Origin: a virus
DNA: 33,045 nucleotides
IMG/VR virus record: IMGVR_UViG_3300044612_001039
Span: 1 to 33,045 of that record
Reading direction: 5' to 3' (one strand)
In this document: piece after piece, positions 17,688 to 23,980 of the stretch
Layout of the letters: each line of letters starts with the position of its first letter
Numbering within the stretch: position 1 is the stretch's first letter
Made by a program: the position numbers and the translations under genes
Notes under the pieces: generated by a model
Told to the model about the DNA's origin: nothing
Databases searched by the model: none
The model's input: the letters and a program-made list of their open reading frames with translations, nothing else

Positions 17688-17934
17688 GTCCGCTAAGTAT
17701 TATGCGGCAAATCCAACGGCAGCTGCTAAAAAGGCTGCCTATCAACGCAAACTGAATAAGAAACCCACCGTTAAAAATGCTTCGGAAGAGCGGTGGACAG
17801 AACGGAGACGGCGCGGCATTGCCAGCAAGGGTGGTGCCGACCTATCACATACAAAGGATGGCCGCATGGTGCTTGAATCGCCATCCAAAAACCGAGCCAG
17901 AAACGGTCACAACGGCAAGAGTACCAAAAAATGA
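17668..17934 (+). CDS. Small basic cyanophage-type protein, unknown function
   Basis: This 88-aa protein is very rich in Lys, Arg and Asn. It starts MAPSKSKSAKYYAANPTAAA and has a central DLSHTKDGRMVLESPSKNRARN segment. I recognise the pattern (SK..KYYA.NP.AA, SHTKDG, S.NRARN) from small late proteins of cyanophages and related phages, with no known function. It overlaps the previous gene by 20 bases and the next by 4. The charge suggests nucleic-acid contact, perhaps in the virion or in packaging, but that is inference. Confidence 0.7.
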   Translation: MAPSKSKSAKYYAANPTAAAKKAAYQRKLNKKPTVKNASEERWTERRRRGIASKGGADLSHTKDGRMVLESPSKNRARNGHNGKSTKK

Positions 17935-18077
17935 ACAAAGGAAATGCCAAGCCCCCCGGCCTTTACGCTAACATTAACAAGCGTCGCAAGGCAGGAACCA
18001 GCCGTCCAAAGAGTAAGAGCACGGTGTCGCCTAAGGCGTATGCCAATATGAAAGCAGGATTCCCCAAAAAGAAGTAA
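17931..18077 (+). CDS. Very small basic protein (48 aa)
   Basis: This gene starts in an ATGA overlap with the previous stop and encodes 48 residues beginning MNKGNAKPPGLYANINKRRK and ending MKAGFPKKK. The GLYANI-xxKRxxxAG pattern is one I associate with tiny basic phage proteins encoded beside terminase or structural genes. About one third of the residues are Lys or Arg. There is no membrane segment or metal motif. The close coupling on the 5' side supports it as a real gene. Function is unknown. Confidence 0.65.
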   Translation: MNKGNAKPPGLYANINKRRKAGTSRPKSKSTVSPKAYANMKAGFPKKK

Positions 18078-18095
18078 ACCACCGAAGTAGGCCTC

Positions 18096-18413
18096 ATGCC
18101 TCTCAAAGATCCTTCTGAATACCTCTACTTTCTTAAGGCCATGACCGCAGCCGAAGCCAAGCGTATGTGGAGGACAGCCATTAAGGAACATTGGAACAAC
18201 CAGTGTGTCTATTGTGGCTCATCTGAAAATCTAACGCTCGATCATGTCCATCCAAAAGCCCGTGGTGGGCACGACACTACCCACAATGTTGTGCCCGCTT
18301 GTCTAGATTGCAACCAGTCCAAAGGTTCGAACCACTGGTTGTCGTGGTGGGTTGGTCAAGACTCTTTTGACCACAAAAACTTCTCCAGGGTTCTGTCCTG
18401 GACTACCGGTTAG
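18096..18413 (+). CDS. HNH endonuclease
   Basis: This 105-aa single-domain HNH nuclease has CVYC (Cys37, Cys40), LDHVHPKARGG (Asp49, His50), HNVVPACLDCNQSKG (Asn64, Cys69, Cys72, Asn73). This is a complete zinc-stabilised beta-beta-alpha-metal site. Residues 1-35 form an N-terminal helix pair. Small HNH proteins beside terminase genes assist DNA cutting during packaging in phages such as HK97. Because it lies between the two terminase subunits, the same role is possible here; a free-standing homing nuclease is the alternative. It has no long DNA-binding extension, which favours a packaging role slightly. Confidence 0.9.
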   Translation: MPLKDPSEYLYFLKAMTAAEAKRMWRTAIKEHWNNQCVYCGSSENLTLDHVHPKARGGHDTTHNVVPACLDCNQSKGSNHWLSWWVGQDSFDHKNFSRVLSWTTG

Positions 18414-18429
18414 TACTAACGTAATTTTT
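18409..18429 (+). terminator. Weak hairpin followed by a T-run
   Basis: The 12-base palindrome GTTAGTACTAAC (18409-18420) overlaps the HNH stop codon and is followed by GTAA and eight T. The stem can have only about 4 bp with a loop, so it would be a weak terminator or a partial one before the Gly-rich protein gene. Confidence 0.35.
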
Positions 18430-18443
18430 TTTAGGTAAATCAA

Positions 18444-19268
18444 ATGGCTACTCTTCCCGCAGGCGGTTCCAGTTACGGCAACATCTCGACGGCTCCTGGT
18501 CGTCAAGACGAGGACGAACTCAAGAACCGGACGCACACCACTGCTAACGTGTCGGGTGGTGTGACTACAACGACCACCGTTCCCGCTACCTTCGCTACCC
18601 TCGCCACGACTGTTGCTGCTAACGGTACCGTTGCTGCCTGTAAGACCGCAATCCGTACTGTTCGTCGGACCGATCGTATTCCCTCCTCGAACAACGCAAA
18701 CAAGACTGGTCGTGTGACCCGCGTTGATACCGTTCAAGGCCGCATCCTGACCGTTGGTACCCTGGTTGGTGGTTCCAACTACGTGACCGGCGTCTACTCG
18801 GCTGTTGCGCTGACTGGCGGTACCGGTACTGGTGCTACTGCTAACATCACCGTGAACAACGCTGGTGGTATTATTGCCCTCGACACCCTTGTTGGTGGTA
18901 CCCTCTACGGGAATGGTACTTATACCGCTGTGCCTCTGACTGGCGGCACGGGCACTGGTGCTCAAGCCACCATTGTGGTTGCTAGCGGCATTGTGACCAC
19001 CGTGACCCTGACTGCTTCCGGCACCGGCTACACCGACAACAACGTGCTGTCTGCGTCTGATGCTAACCTGGGTAACCTGGGCACTGGCTCTGGCTTCACT
19101 ATCTCCGTTAATGGCACCAAGGGTGCTGTGAGCGCGGTGTCGCTGGTTGCTGGTGGTGCCGCCTACGACGTGGGCGAAGTGCTGAGTGCTGCTGCTGCCA
19201 ACATTGGTGGTACTGGTTCCGGTTTCTCCGTTACTGTGGCTACGACTTCCGGTCCCATCAACGCCTGA
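18444..19268 (+). CDS. Gly/Thr-rich repeat protein, likely virion protein
   Basis: This 274-aa protein has an N-terminal segment (1-100) followed by about four beta repeats of 35-40 residues: LVGGSNYVTGVYSAVALTGG, LVGGTLYGNGTYTAVPLTGG, then units with GTGYTDNNVLSA and GAAYDVGEVLSA, each ending in (G)TGxGFxxxV or GTGTGAxAxIxV. Repeats of this kind occur in phage fibres and tail proteins and probably form a beta solenoid or linked beta domains. An AGG 15 bases before the ATG is the only ribosome-site candidate. A related GYT unit occurs in the gp12-like protein. It could be a decoration or fibre-like protein. No catalytic motif is seen. Confidence 0.65.
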   Translation: MATLPAGGSSYGNISTAPGRQDEDELKNRTHTTANVSGGVTTTTTVPATFATLATTVAANGTVAACKTAIRTVRRTDRIPSSNNANKTGRVTRVDTVQGRILTVGTLVGGSNYVTGVYSAVALTGGTGTGATANITVNNAGGIIALDTLVGGTLYGNGTYTAVPLTGGTGTGAQATIVVASGIVTTVTLTASGTGYTDNNVLSASDANLGNLGTGSGFTISVNGTKGAVSAVSLVAGGAAYDVGEVLSAAAANIGGTGSGFSVTVATTSGPINA

Positions 19269-19279
19269 GGCTAAATACT

Positions 19280-20110
19280 ATGGCTCCTAAAAAGAAAGGT
19301 CCGTCAATGCGGACCCAGCAGCAGCGCAAAGCTCAGATGCAAAAGATCGCCAAGGGCGGTCCCCAGCTGAGCGGCACCAAGGGCATCAGTGCAAAGCCCG
19401 CTGCTAAACCAGATGGCCGTCAGCCTCGTGCCATCACAAACGGCAACAGCCCTGCCATGCGTCAGATCCGTGCCAAGGCCATTGAGTCTCGCCGTCAAGC
19501 ACAAGGCAAGTCTACCGTTGCCAGCCGCAACACCACTGTAACCCCAACCAATCCTCGGGGTGAGCGTATCCGCAGCATGGCCAAGGCTCAACGTACCATC
19601 GGTGATTCCGGTCAGGTGCGTGCTGCTGCCAAGCGTGGTCAAGAGATCCGCAAGGCTGCTCAGGCTGCTCGTGGTGCTAAACAGGCCATGGGTCGGATGG
19701 GCAGCACTCTTGCTCGTGCCCGCTTTGCTCGTGGTCCCTTGTCTGCTGCTGTTGGTGTGGCTGCTGATGCAACCCTGAGCCCTCTGGCTGAAAGAGCTGG
19801 TCGTGCCCTTGGTCGTGCTCTTAAGCCCGCTGCTCGTAAGCTGGACGATACCCTTCCCGGTGTTAATAGCCGTGATGAAGCACGTCGTCGTAACGCACAG
19901 GCCGCTGCTAAGGGCTCCACGTCCCGCTTTAAGGGCGCTCGTGAGGCTGCCATGAAGAAGGCATCTGCCATTAAGGGTAGCCCCGTTGTGGGCCCTCGCA
20001 AGAGTGGTGCTTCGAGCTTCGACTCGTCCTTTGCTGCTGCCCGTAAGGCTGGCAAGAGCACCTTCACCTGGCGTGGTAAGAAGTATAATACAAAACTTAA
20101 GGGTGAATGA
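19280..20110 (+). CDS. Lys/Arg/Ala-rich protein, possible DNA-binding virion protein
   Basis: This 276-aa protein is strongly basic throughout, from [17 protein letters not shown] at the start. The middle has a more hydrophobic segment ([20 protein letters not shown], about 152-171). The C-terminus, [20 protein letters not shown] then RGKKYNTKL, matches a short module (FxxAFxxARxxGxxxFxWxGKxYxT) that I know from the ends of various phage virion-associated proteins. A role in contacting or condensing packaged DNA is plausible but unproven. TGAGG lies upstream of its ATG, and its stop overlaps the next tiny gene at ATGA. Confidence 0.65.
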   Translation: MAPKKKGPSMRTQQQRKAQMQKIAKGGPQLSGTKGISAKPAAKPDGRQPRAITNGNSPAMRQIRAKAIESRRQAQGKSTVASRNTTVTPTNPRGERIRSMAKAQRTIGDSGQVRAAAKRGQEIRKAAQAARGAKQAMGRMGSTLARARFARGPLSAAVGVAADATLSPLAERAGRALGRALKPAARKLDDTLPGVNSRDEARRRNAQAAAKGSTSRFKGAREAAMKKASAIKGSPVVGPRKSGASSFDSSFAAARKAGKSTFTWRGKKYNTKLKGE

Positions 20111-20247
20111 TTATGCCACTGTCAAAGGGTAAATCACAGAAAGCCGTCTCCAAGAACATCAGCAAGATGGTCAAGGAAGGTCGTCCTCAGAAACAAGCAA
20201 TTGCCATCGCCCTCAGTAAGGCTGGCAAGAGCCGCAAGCGTAAATAG
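20107..20247 (+). CDS. Very small basic protein, KNIS...[15 protein letters not shown] type
   Basis: This encodes 46 aa from the ATG at 20107, or 44 aa from Met3 at 20113. The core [20 protein letters not shown] followed by [10 protein letters not shown] matches a small family that I have seen in many phages and some bacteria (pattern KNI..E...G.PQ.QAIAIAL..AGK), of unknown function. It probably forms a helix-turn-helix-sized two-helix unit with a very basic tail. The ATGA overlap with the preceding basic protein indicates co-translation. A hairpin follows the stop. Confidence 0.7.
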   Translation: MIMPLSKGKSQKAVSKNISKMVKEGRPQKQAIAIALSKAGKSRKRK

Positions 20248-20253
20248 CCATCA

Positions 20254-20286
20254 TTGGGGGTTCTACGGTCCTGTAGGGCCCCTCAA
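20254..20286 (+). terminator. Long hairpin between the basic-protein cluster and the second HNH gene
   Basis: TTGGGGGTTCTAC can pair with GTAGGGCCCCTCAA around a GGTCCT loop, giving about 13 pairs with two G-U pairs and one bulged T. Only a weak T-rich stretch (TTGTTTA) follows. It could be an inefficient terminator or a processing site. Confidence 0.55.
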
Positions 20287-20309
20287 CTATTGTTTAGGTA
20301 CATTCTACC

Positions 20310-20771
20310 ATGGAGCTACGCAAATGCCCTCAGTGCGGCTTAGAAAAGCCTCTGAGTGAATGGTCAAAAAATAAAGCAGCTACAAAAGGTCGCTGGCCAG
20401 GATACAGTTCATGCTGTACTACTTGCCAATACGCAAGAAATGCGCGTCGATCTTTGGAGCAAAAAATGTTATCAAGATCAAAAAGCCGGGCCCTAGCAAA
20501 AGGGTTGGAGCATACCATTACTCTTGAAGACATTAAAATTCCTGACACCTGCCCGTTGCTGGGCATACCCATTAAAGATAATACGGGAAACGGTCGTGGT
20601 AATTGCCGAGATTCTCCGTCTCTTGATCGATTAGATTCTTCCAAAGGATACACACCAGACAATGTATGGGTAATTTCAAATAGAGCTAATGAAATCAAAT
20701 CAAATGCAACCCTCGATGAACTCGAAACAATCGCAGCCAGACTTAGAGCAAAGATTGAAGGAAGACTTTAG
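20310..20771 (+). CDS. HNH homing-type endonuclease with N-terminal zinc finger
   Basis: This 153-aa protein has a zinc-finger-like N-terminus (CPQC at 6-9 and CTTC at 36-39) and a nuclease-like core: CPLLGIPI (81-88), SPSLDRLDSSKGYTPDNVWV (102-121) and SNRANEIKSNATLDEL. This is the pattern of mobile phage HNH nucleases in which the second half reads PSLDRxDxxKGYxxxNVxxIS. Its DNA is richer in A and T than its neighbours. It lies directly before the large terminase and overlaps its first codons by 83 bases in another frame. Insertion by homing beside a conserved gene is likely. Confidence 0.85.
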   Translation: MELRKCPQCGLEKPLSEWSKNKAATKGRWPGYSSCCTTCQYARNARRSLEQKMLSRSKSRALAKGLEHTITLEDIKIPDTCPLLGIPIKDNTGNGRGNCRDSPSLDRLDSSKGYTPDNVWVISNRANEIKSNATLDELETIAARLRAKIEGRL

Positions 20772-22464
20772 TCTTTTTCTTAGGCTATGCTGGAAGTCTC
20801 TTCAGCTTCCTGCCCCTACTCGCGCTCAATTGGCAATGGCCCGTTATCTTCAAAATGGAGGTAAACGTATACAACTGCAAATGTTCCGAGGATGTGGCAA
20901 GAGCTGGGTTACGGCTGCGTTTGTGTTGTGGAGTTTGTTCTGTGACAGGGACAAAAAAATTATGGTGGTGTCGGCCAGCAAGCAGCGTGCCGATGACTTT
21001 AGCATTTTTTGCCAACGTTGTATTCTTGAGTTTTCCTGGTTGAACCATTTGGCTCCAGTGGACGACGATCAACGGTGGAGTCGAGTATCATTTGATGTGG
21101 CCGGTGCAAAACCAGCTCAAAGTCCCTCAGTAAAGAGTGTTGGTATTGGCGGTCAGTTGACTGGTAGCCGAGCTGACCTTATTGTAGCTGATGACATCGA
21201 AGTTCCGAACAACTCAGCTACAGATTTGATGAGGGAAAAGCTGCTTCAGCTGGTCACTGAATTTGAATCCGTGTTGACACCTAAAAAGGACAGCCGTGTT
21301 ATCTTTCTTGGCACGCCTCAAACTACGTTTACCATCTATCGCACGTTGCGAGAACGCGGTTACACTCCAATGGTATGGCCTGCTAGGTATCCGCGTAGTT
21401 TGACCGGCTATGAAGACATCCTTGCAGAAGAACTTCAAAGGGACATTGAACAGCAAGGGTTAGATAATCTTGCGTGGAAACCAACAGATACACGGTTTTC
21501 CGAGATTAACTTGCTTGAACGTGAACAGTCAATGTCACGCAGCAACTTTATGTTGCAGTTTCAGCTGGACACGAGCCTCTCCGATGCCCTTAAATTCCCC
21601 TTAAAGCTATCCGACTTCTCCGTTCTTGCCCTGGACCCTGCTCGTGGTCCGTCTGATCTGGTGTGGGGTGCTGACAAGGAGACCCTGCTGGATCTACCAG
21701 CTGTTGCGCTTCCTGGTGACCGCTGGCACAGGCCAAAGGCAACCGGAGAGTTCATTCCCTGGAACGAAACGATTACCGCTGTGGACCCCTCAGGCCGAGG
21801 GAAAGACGAAACAGTCAGCATCATCCTTTCTCAGATCAATGGTTTTATTTACATTCGGGACATCTATGCGACCCAAGACGGATACTCCGACACAACTCTG
21901 AGAGAGATCCTAAGAAGGTCTCGGCAGTTCGGGTCAAAGACGTGTCTGATCGAATCCAACTTTGGTGACGGTGCGATCATGGAACTTCTCAAGAAGCACG
22001 CCATTGAAATGAAGGTCGGCATGAACTTTGAGGAGACCAGAGCCACCACTCGAAAGGAAGACCGAATCATTGACACGCTGGAGCCAGTCCTTAACCAGCA
22101 CCGCCTTGTCATTGACCAACGCCTCATCACCTGGGACTACCAGTCAAACAACGACATGGCACCAGAAGAGAGGCTGCCTCGAATGCTGATGTATCAGCTG
22201 ACCAGGATGTGTCGGGAAAAAGGAGCCGTAAAGCACGATGACCGAGTAGACGCACTTGCCCTTGGAGTCAAGTACTTTCAAGACATCCTTGCCATATCTT
22301 CAAAGGAAGCACTGATCCAAGAAAAGCGTCAGGAGTGGGACAGAATGATCACCATGTTCTTTGATCAACCCGTCCTCGCAACCGACATGCTGGTCGCCGG
22401 AAAGTCCTTCGCAAATGACACAGAAATCCCAGTAGACACAACGGTTTATTCATGGATTCCCTAA
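20689..22464 (+). CDS. Terminase large subunit (T7 gp19-like DNA maturase B)
   Basis: This 591-aa packaging motor and nuclease is close to T7 gp19 along its whole length. ATPase motifs are Walker A FRGCGKSW (66-73), VVSASKQRAD, and Walker B LIVADDIEV (Asp168, Asp169), with SPSVKSVGIGGQLTGSRAD between them and FLGTPQT after. The nuclease domain has VDPSGRGKDE (Asp366), ESNFGDG and HDDRVDALALG (Asp517, Asp521). Met10 (20716) gives a leader almost equal in length to the T7 N-terminus, so it may be the true start; neither start has a good ribosome site. The gene begins inside the HNH nuclease gene. T7-type terminases usually make direct terminal repeats. Confidence 0.96.
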   Translation: MKSNQMQPSMNSKQSQPDLEQRLKEDFSLFLRLCWKSLQLPAPTRAQLAMARYLQNGGKRIQLQMFRGCGKSWVTAAFVLWSLFCDRDKKIMVVSASKQRADDFSIFCQRCILEFSWLNHLAPVDDDQRWSRVSFDVAGAKPAQSPSVKSVGIGGQLTGSRADLIVADDIEVPNNSATDLMREKLLQLVTEFESVLTPKKDSRVIFLGTPQTTFTIYRTLRERGYTPMVWPARYPRSLTGYEDILAEELQRDIEQQGLDNLAWKPTDTRFSEINLLEREQSMSRSNFMLQFQLDTSLSDALKFPLKLSDFSVLALDPARGPSDLVWGADKETLLDLPAVALPGDRWHRPKATGEFIPWNETITAVDPSGRGKDETVSIILSQINGFIYIRDIYATQDGYSDTTLREILRRSRQFGSKTCLIESNFGDGAIMELLKKHAIEMKVGMNFEETRATTRKEDRIIDTLEPVLNQHRLVIDQRLITWDYQSNNDMAPEERLPRMLMYQLTRMCREKGAVKHDDRVDALALGVKYFQDILAISSKEALIQEKRQEWDRMITMFFDQPVLATDMLVAGKSFANDTEIPVDTTVYSWIP

Positions 22465-22810
22465 AAGGGTACTTGCCCCTATAGGGGAGAGGGGTTAAGG
22501 GGAGAGGGGGACCTCTGAGGAAGCCGCGCTAGCGGCGCCCCGAAGACCAAGTTAGGCCCCCGATAGGGGGACTGACGCGGAGCCGACTACCGTAAATGTA
22601 ATTGCGTGAGTCGGACGACTATTGCTAGACTTGTTGAGGGCAAGAGTCCAGGAGCCCCTCTTGGGGGCGAGTGGAGTCGAAGACCTTCGGAAAGACAAGT
22701 GAGTCAATAGTTGCTCACTATATTACTATAGCCACACCAGCAATAGCAACAGCTATTACCTTCCCTTACCTACCCCTACCCTCTCCTATCACTACCACTT
22801 ACTCCTTTGT
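22465..22810 (+). other. Non-coding region between terminase and thyX (346 bases)
   Basis: I see no credible gene here. It holds a palindrome CCCCTATAGGGG (22476-22487), a G-quadruplex motif, and hairpins GCCGC-GCTA-GCGGC (22523-22536), CCCCC-GATA-GGGGG (22557-22570), CCGACT/AGTCGG (22583-22588 with 22609-22614) and GCCCC/GGGGC (22654-22658 with 22664-22668). A pyrimidine-rich leader runs from about 22755 to the thyX ATG. By comparison with T7, a genome end or terminal repeat may lie here. Confidence 0.7.
22484..22510 (+). other. G-quadruplex-type motif
   Basis: Four G runs of at least four bases are separated by AGA, TTAA and AGA (G4-AGA-G4-TTAA-G4-AGA-G5). This satisfies the standard four-tract rule with very short loops. 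It lies 20 bases after the terminase stop and overlaps the right arm of the CCCCTATAGGGG palindrome, so the two structures compete. Confidence 0.75.
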
Positions 22811-23455
22811 ATGCCCTCCACAAAGCTTGTCTGGATCACACCAAACGCAGAACAGATCATTACCTACTGTGCCCGTGTATCCAACCCTAAGTCCCAAGAA
22901 GAGAACAAGAGCCCAGAACGGCTGCTTAAGTATCTGATCAAGCATAAGCACTGGAGTCCGTTTGAGATGGCCAGCTGCTGCGTAGAAATAAACACGACCC
23001 GTGATATTAGCGCACAGATCCTGAGGCATCGGAGCTTTTCCTTTCAGGAGTTCAGTCAGCGGTACGCGGAGGTTACACTTAGGCCTGAGATTCCCTGCTT
23101 CCGGCGTCAGGACCTGACCAACCGGCAGAACAGCATCGATGACCTTGACCTGGAAGCAATTGCTGAGGCAGACCAGCTCTGTGCCAACGTGATTAAAGAA
23201 TCAACGCTTGCGTATCAGCGGCTGCTTGAGCTTGGAGTGGCTAAGGAGTGTGCCAGGAAGATCCTTCCCATCAACAGCCCTACCCGGCTCTATATGAGTG
23301 GAACGCTGCGGTCGTGGCTTCACTACCTTCAGGTGCGGCGTGGGCCGGAGACTCAGCTTGAACATAGACAGATTGCAATGGAGGTTGCCAGCCTGCTTTG
23401 TAAAGAAATCCCAAGTATCTTCAACGTTATCCAAGAAACCGATGACCAAGATTGA
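22811..23455 (+). CDS. thyX: Flavin-dependent thymidylate synthase
   Basis: This 214-aa enzyme makes dTMP from dUMP using FAD, NADPH and methylene-tetrahydrofolate, supplying thymidine for phage replication. The ThyX signature (RHRxxSxxExSxRY) is present as RHRSFSFQEFSQRY at about residues 74-87. The C-terminal region LRSWLHYLQVRRGPETQLEHRQIA gives the second conserved Arg and substrate-binding block. Length is typical of the family (about 200-250 aa). The ATG follows a pyrimidine-rich leader without a clear Shine-Dalgarno site. It overlaps the next small gene by 14 bases. ThyX is common in cyanophages and is also used by many marine picocyanobacteria. Confidence 0.95.
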   Translation: MPSTKLVWITPNAEQIITYCARVSNPKSQEENKSPERLLKYLIKHKHWSPFEMASCCVEINTTRDISAQILRHRSFSFQEFSQRYAEVTLRPEIPCFRRQDLTNRQNSIDDLDLEAIAEADQLCANVIKESTLAYQRLLELGVAKECARKILPINSPTRLYMSGTLRSWLHYLQVRRGPETQLEHRQIAMEVASLLCKEIPSIFNVIQETDDQD

Positions 23456-23609
23456 TTTGACAGTGGATCAGGCTCGTAAAGTTATCGCCGTAGCTCCAAA
23501 GGATAGCCCGTACTATGTGGAAGCTCAGCGGGTTCTGTTTGCCAAAGGATACGTTCCTTCTCCGATGAATCTGGATGAGGAGTATCCGCCTGTGGCTCCT
23601 GGGACCTGA
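23442..23609 (+). CDS. Small protein co-translated with thyX, unknown
   Basis: This 55-aa protein from the ATG at 23442 begins MTKIDLTVDQARKVIAVAPK. It has one amphipathic helix (LTVDQARKVIAVA), a second (SPYYVEAQRVLFAKGYV) and an acidic, Pro-rich end. The frame extends upstream inside thyX, but this ATG is the first start with a natural N-terminus and a short overlap. No motif is recognised. A strong hairpin begins 26 bases after its stop, so thyX and this gene probably form one short transcription unit. Confidence 0.55.
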   Translation: MTKIDLTVDQARKVIAVAPKDSPYYVEAQRVLFAKGYVPSPMNLDEEYPPVAPGT

Positions 23610-23635
23610 GAGAGGTCTAGAAGGCTCTGGAAGAC

Positions 23636-23683
23636 CCCTCTGACTCCCCGCAGGTGTCAATACACCTACGGCTCCTCAGAGGG
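23636..23683 (+). terminator. Nested hairpin after the thyX unit
   Basis: The outer stem CCCTCTGA/TCAGAGGG (8 bp) encloses an inner stem AGGTGT/ACACCT (6 bp) with a CAAT loop. No T run follows, so it may end transcription weakly, stabilise the thyX RNA or be processed. It lies 16 bases before the promoter pair. Confidence 0.55.
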
Positions 23684-23698
23684 CCCTCCAAGGGGCAT

Positions 23699-23713
23699 AT
23701 ACAGGCACCCGTA
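23699..23713 (+). promoter_or_regulatory. Candidate phage RNA polymerase promoter (Syn5 type)
   Basis: TACAGGCACCCGTAA matches the reported Syn5 RNA polymerase promoter ATTGGGCACCCGTAA in its last 11 bases without a gap. The polymerase encoded at 28356-30704 is nearly the same length as Syn5's. A weaker relative, TATGGGCACCGTTGA, lies at 23889-23903. Confidence 0.6.
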
Positions 23714-23717
23714 AATT

Positions 23718-23746
23718 TTGACACAAATTTCTGAAGTCCTTATACG
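23718..23746 (+). promoter_or_regulatory. Strong candidate host sigma70 early promoter
   Basis: A perfect -35 box TTGACA (23718-23723) is followed by a 17-base spacer and TATACG (23741-23746), matching the -10 consensus in 4 of 6 positions. It points toward the early genes that end in the phage RNA polymerase, the expected site for host-driven early transcription in a T7-like phage. Confidence 0.75.
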
Positions 23747-23901
23747 GTGGCTGCGGCGGCCGGTACCCCCCATGGCGGGGGTCTGGGGGCTCTCAAGGCG
23801 CATGGGTGGGGGCCAGGGCCGGTAGTCTGGCGCACTACAAGGGTGAGGCATTAGTACATATGTACCTAGAGTGCGCTGCATCCGCATCTATGGGCACCGT
23901 T

Positions 23902-23917
23902 GATACGAATTCGTATC
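23902..23917 (+). promoter_or_regulatory. Perfect 16-bp palindrome, operator-like
   Basis: GATACGAATTCGTATC is a perfect palindrome. A third half-site copy ATTCGTAT follows at 23925-23932, in direct repeat with that at 23909-23916 and 16 bases on. It lies downstream of the sigma70 promoter and before the first early gene, where a dimeric regulator could act. Confidence 0.55.
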
Positions 23918-23933
23918 GATATGGATTCGTATT

Positions 23934-23980
23934 TTCTCAAAAAATCTGTGCGATTCTCAATTAAATGTGCTTGTTGAGAA
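23934..23980 (+). repeat. Three 7-bp repeats at 20-bp spacing
   Basis: TTCTCAA occurs at 23934-23940 and 23954-23960, and its inverse TTGAGAA at 23974-23980, so the three sites start exactly 20 bp apart. The last two extend to an 8-bp inverted repeat ATTCTCAA/TTGAGAAT. The spacers are A/T-rich. They resemble iterons or cooperative protein-binding sites. Confidence 0.65.

Noticed and set aside
18324-18333. GGTTCGAACC and a similar GTTCGAAC at 31693-31700, as tRNA T-loops or an att core
   Set aside because: Both lie inside well-supported nuclease genes, and no acceptor or anticodon stem can be built around them. I found no tRNA gene in the window.
22719-22729. TATATT/TACTAT as a promoter -10 box for thyX
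   Set aside because: No acceptable -35 box occurs at 16-18 bases upstream.
22671-22937. An 88-codon frame upstream of and overlapping thyX
   Set aside because: It runs through the hairpin and pyrimidine-rich leader, has low-complexity Thr/Pro content, and overlaps the well-supported thyX in another frame.
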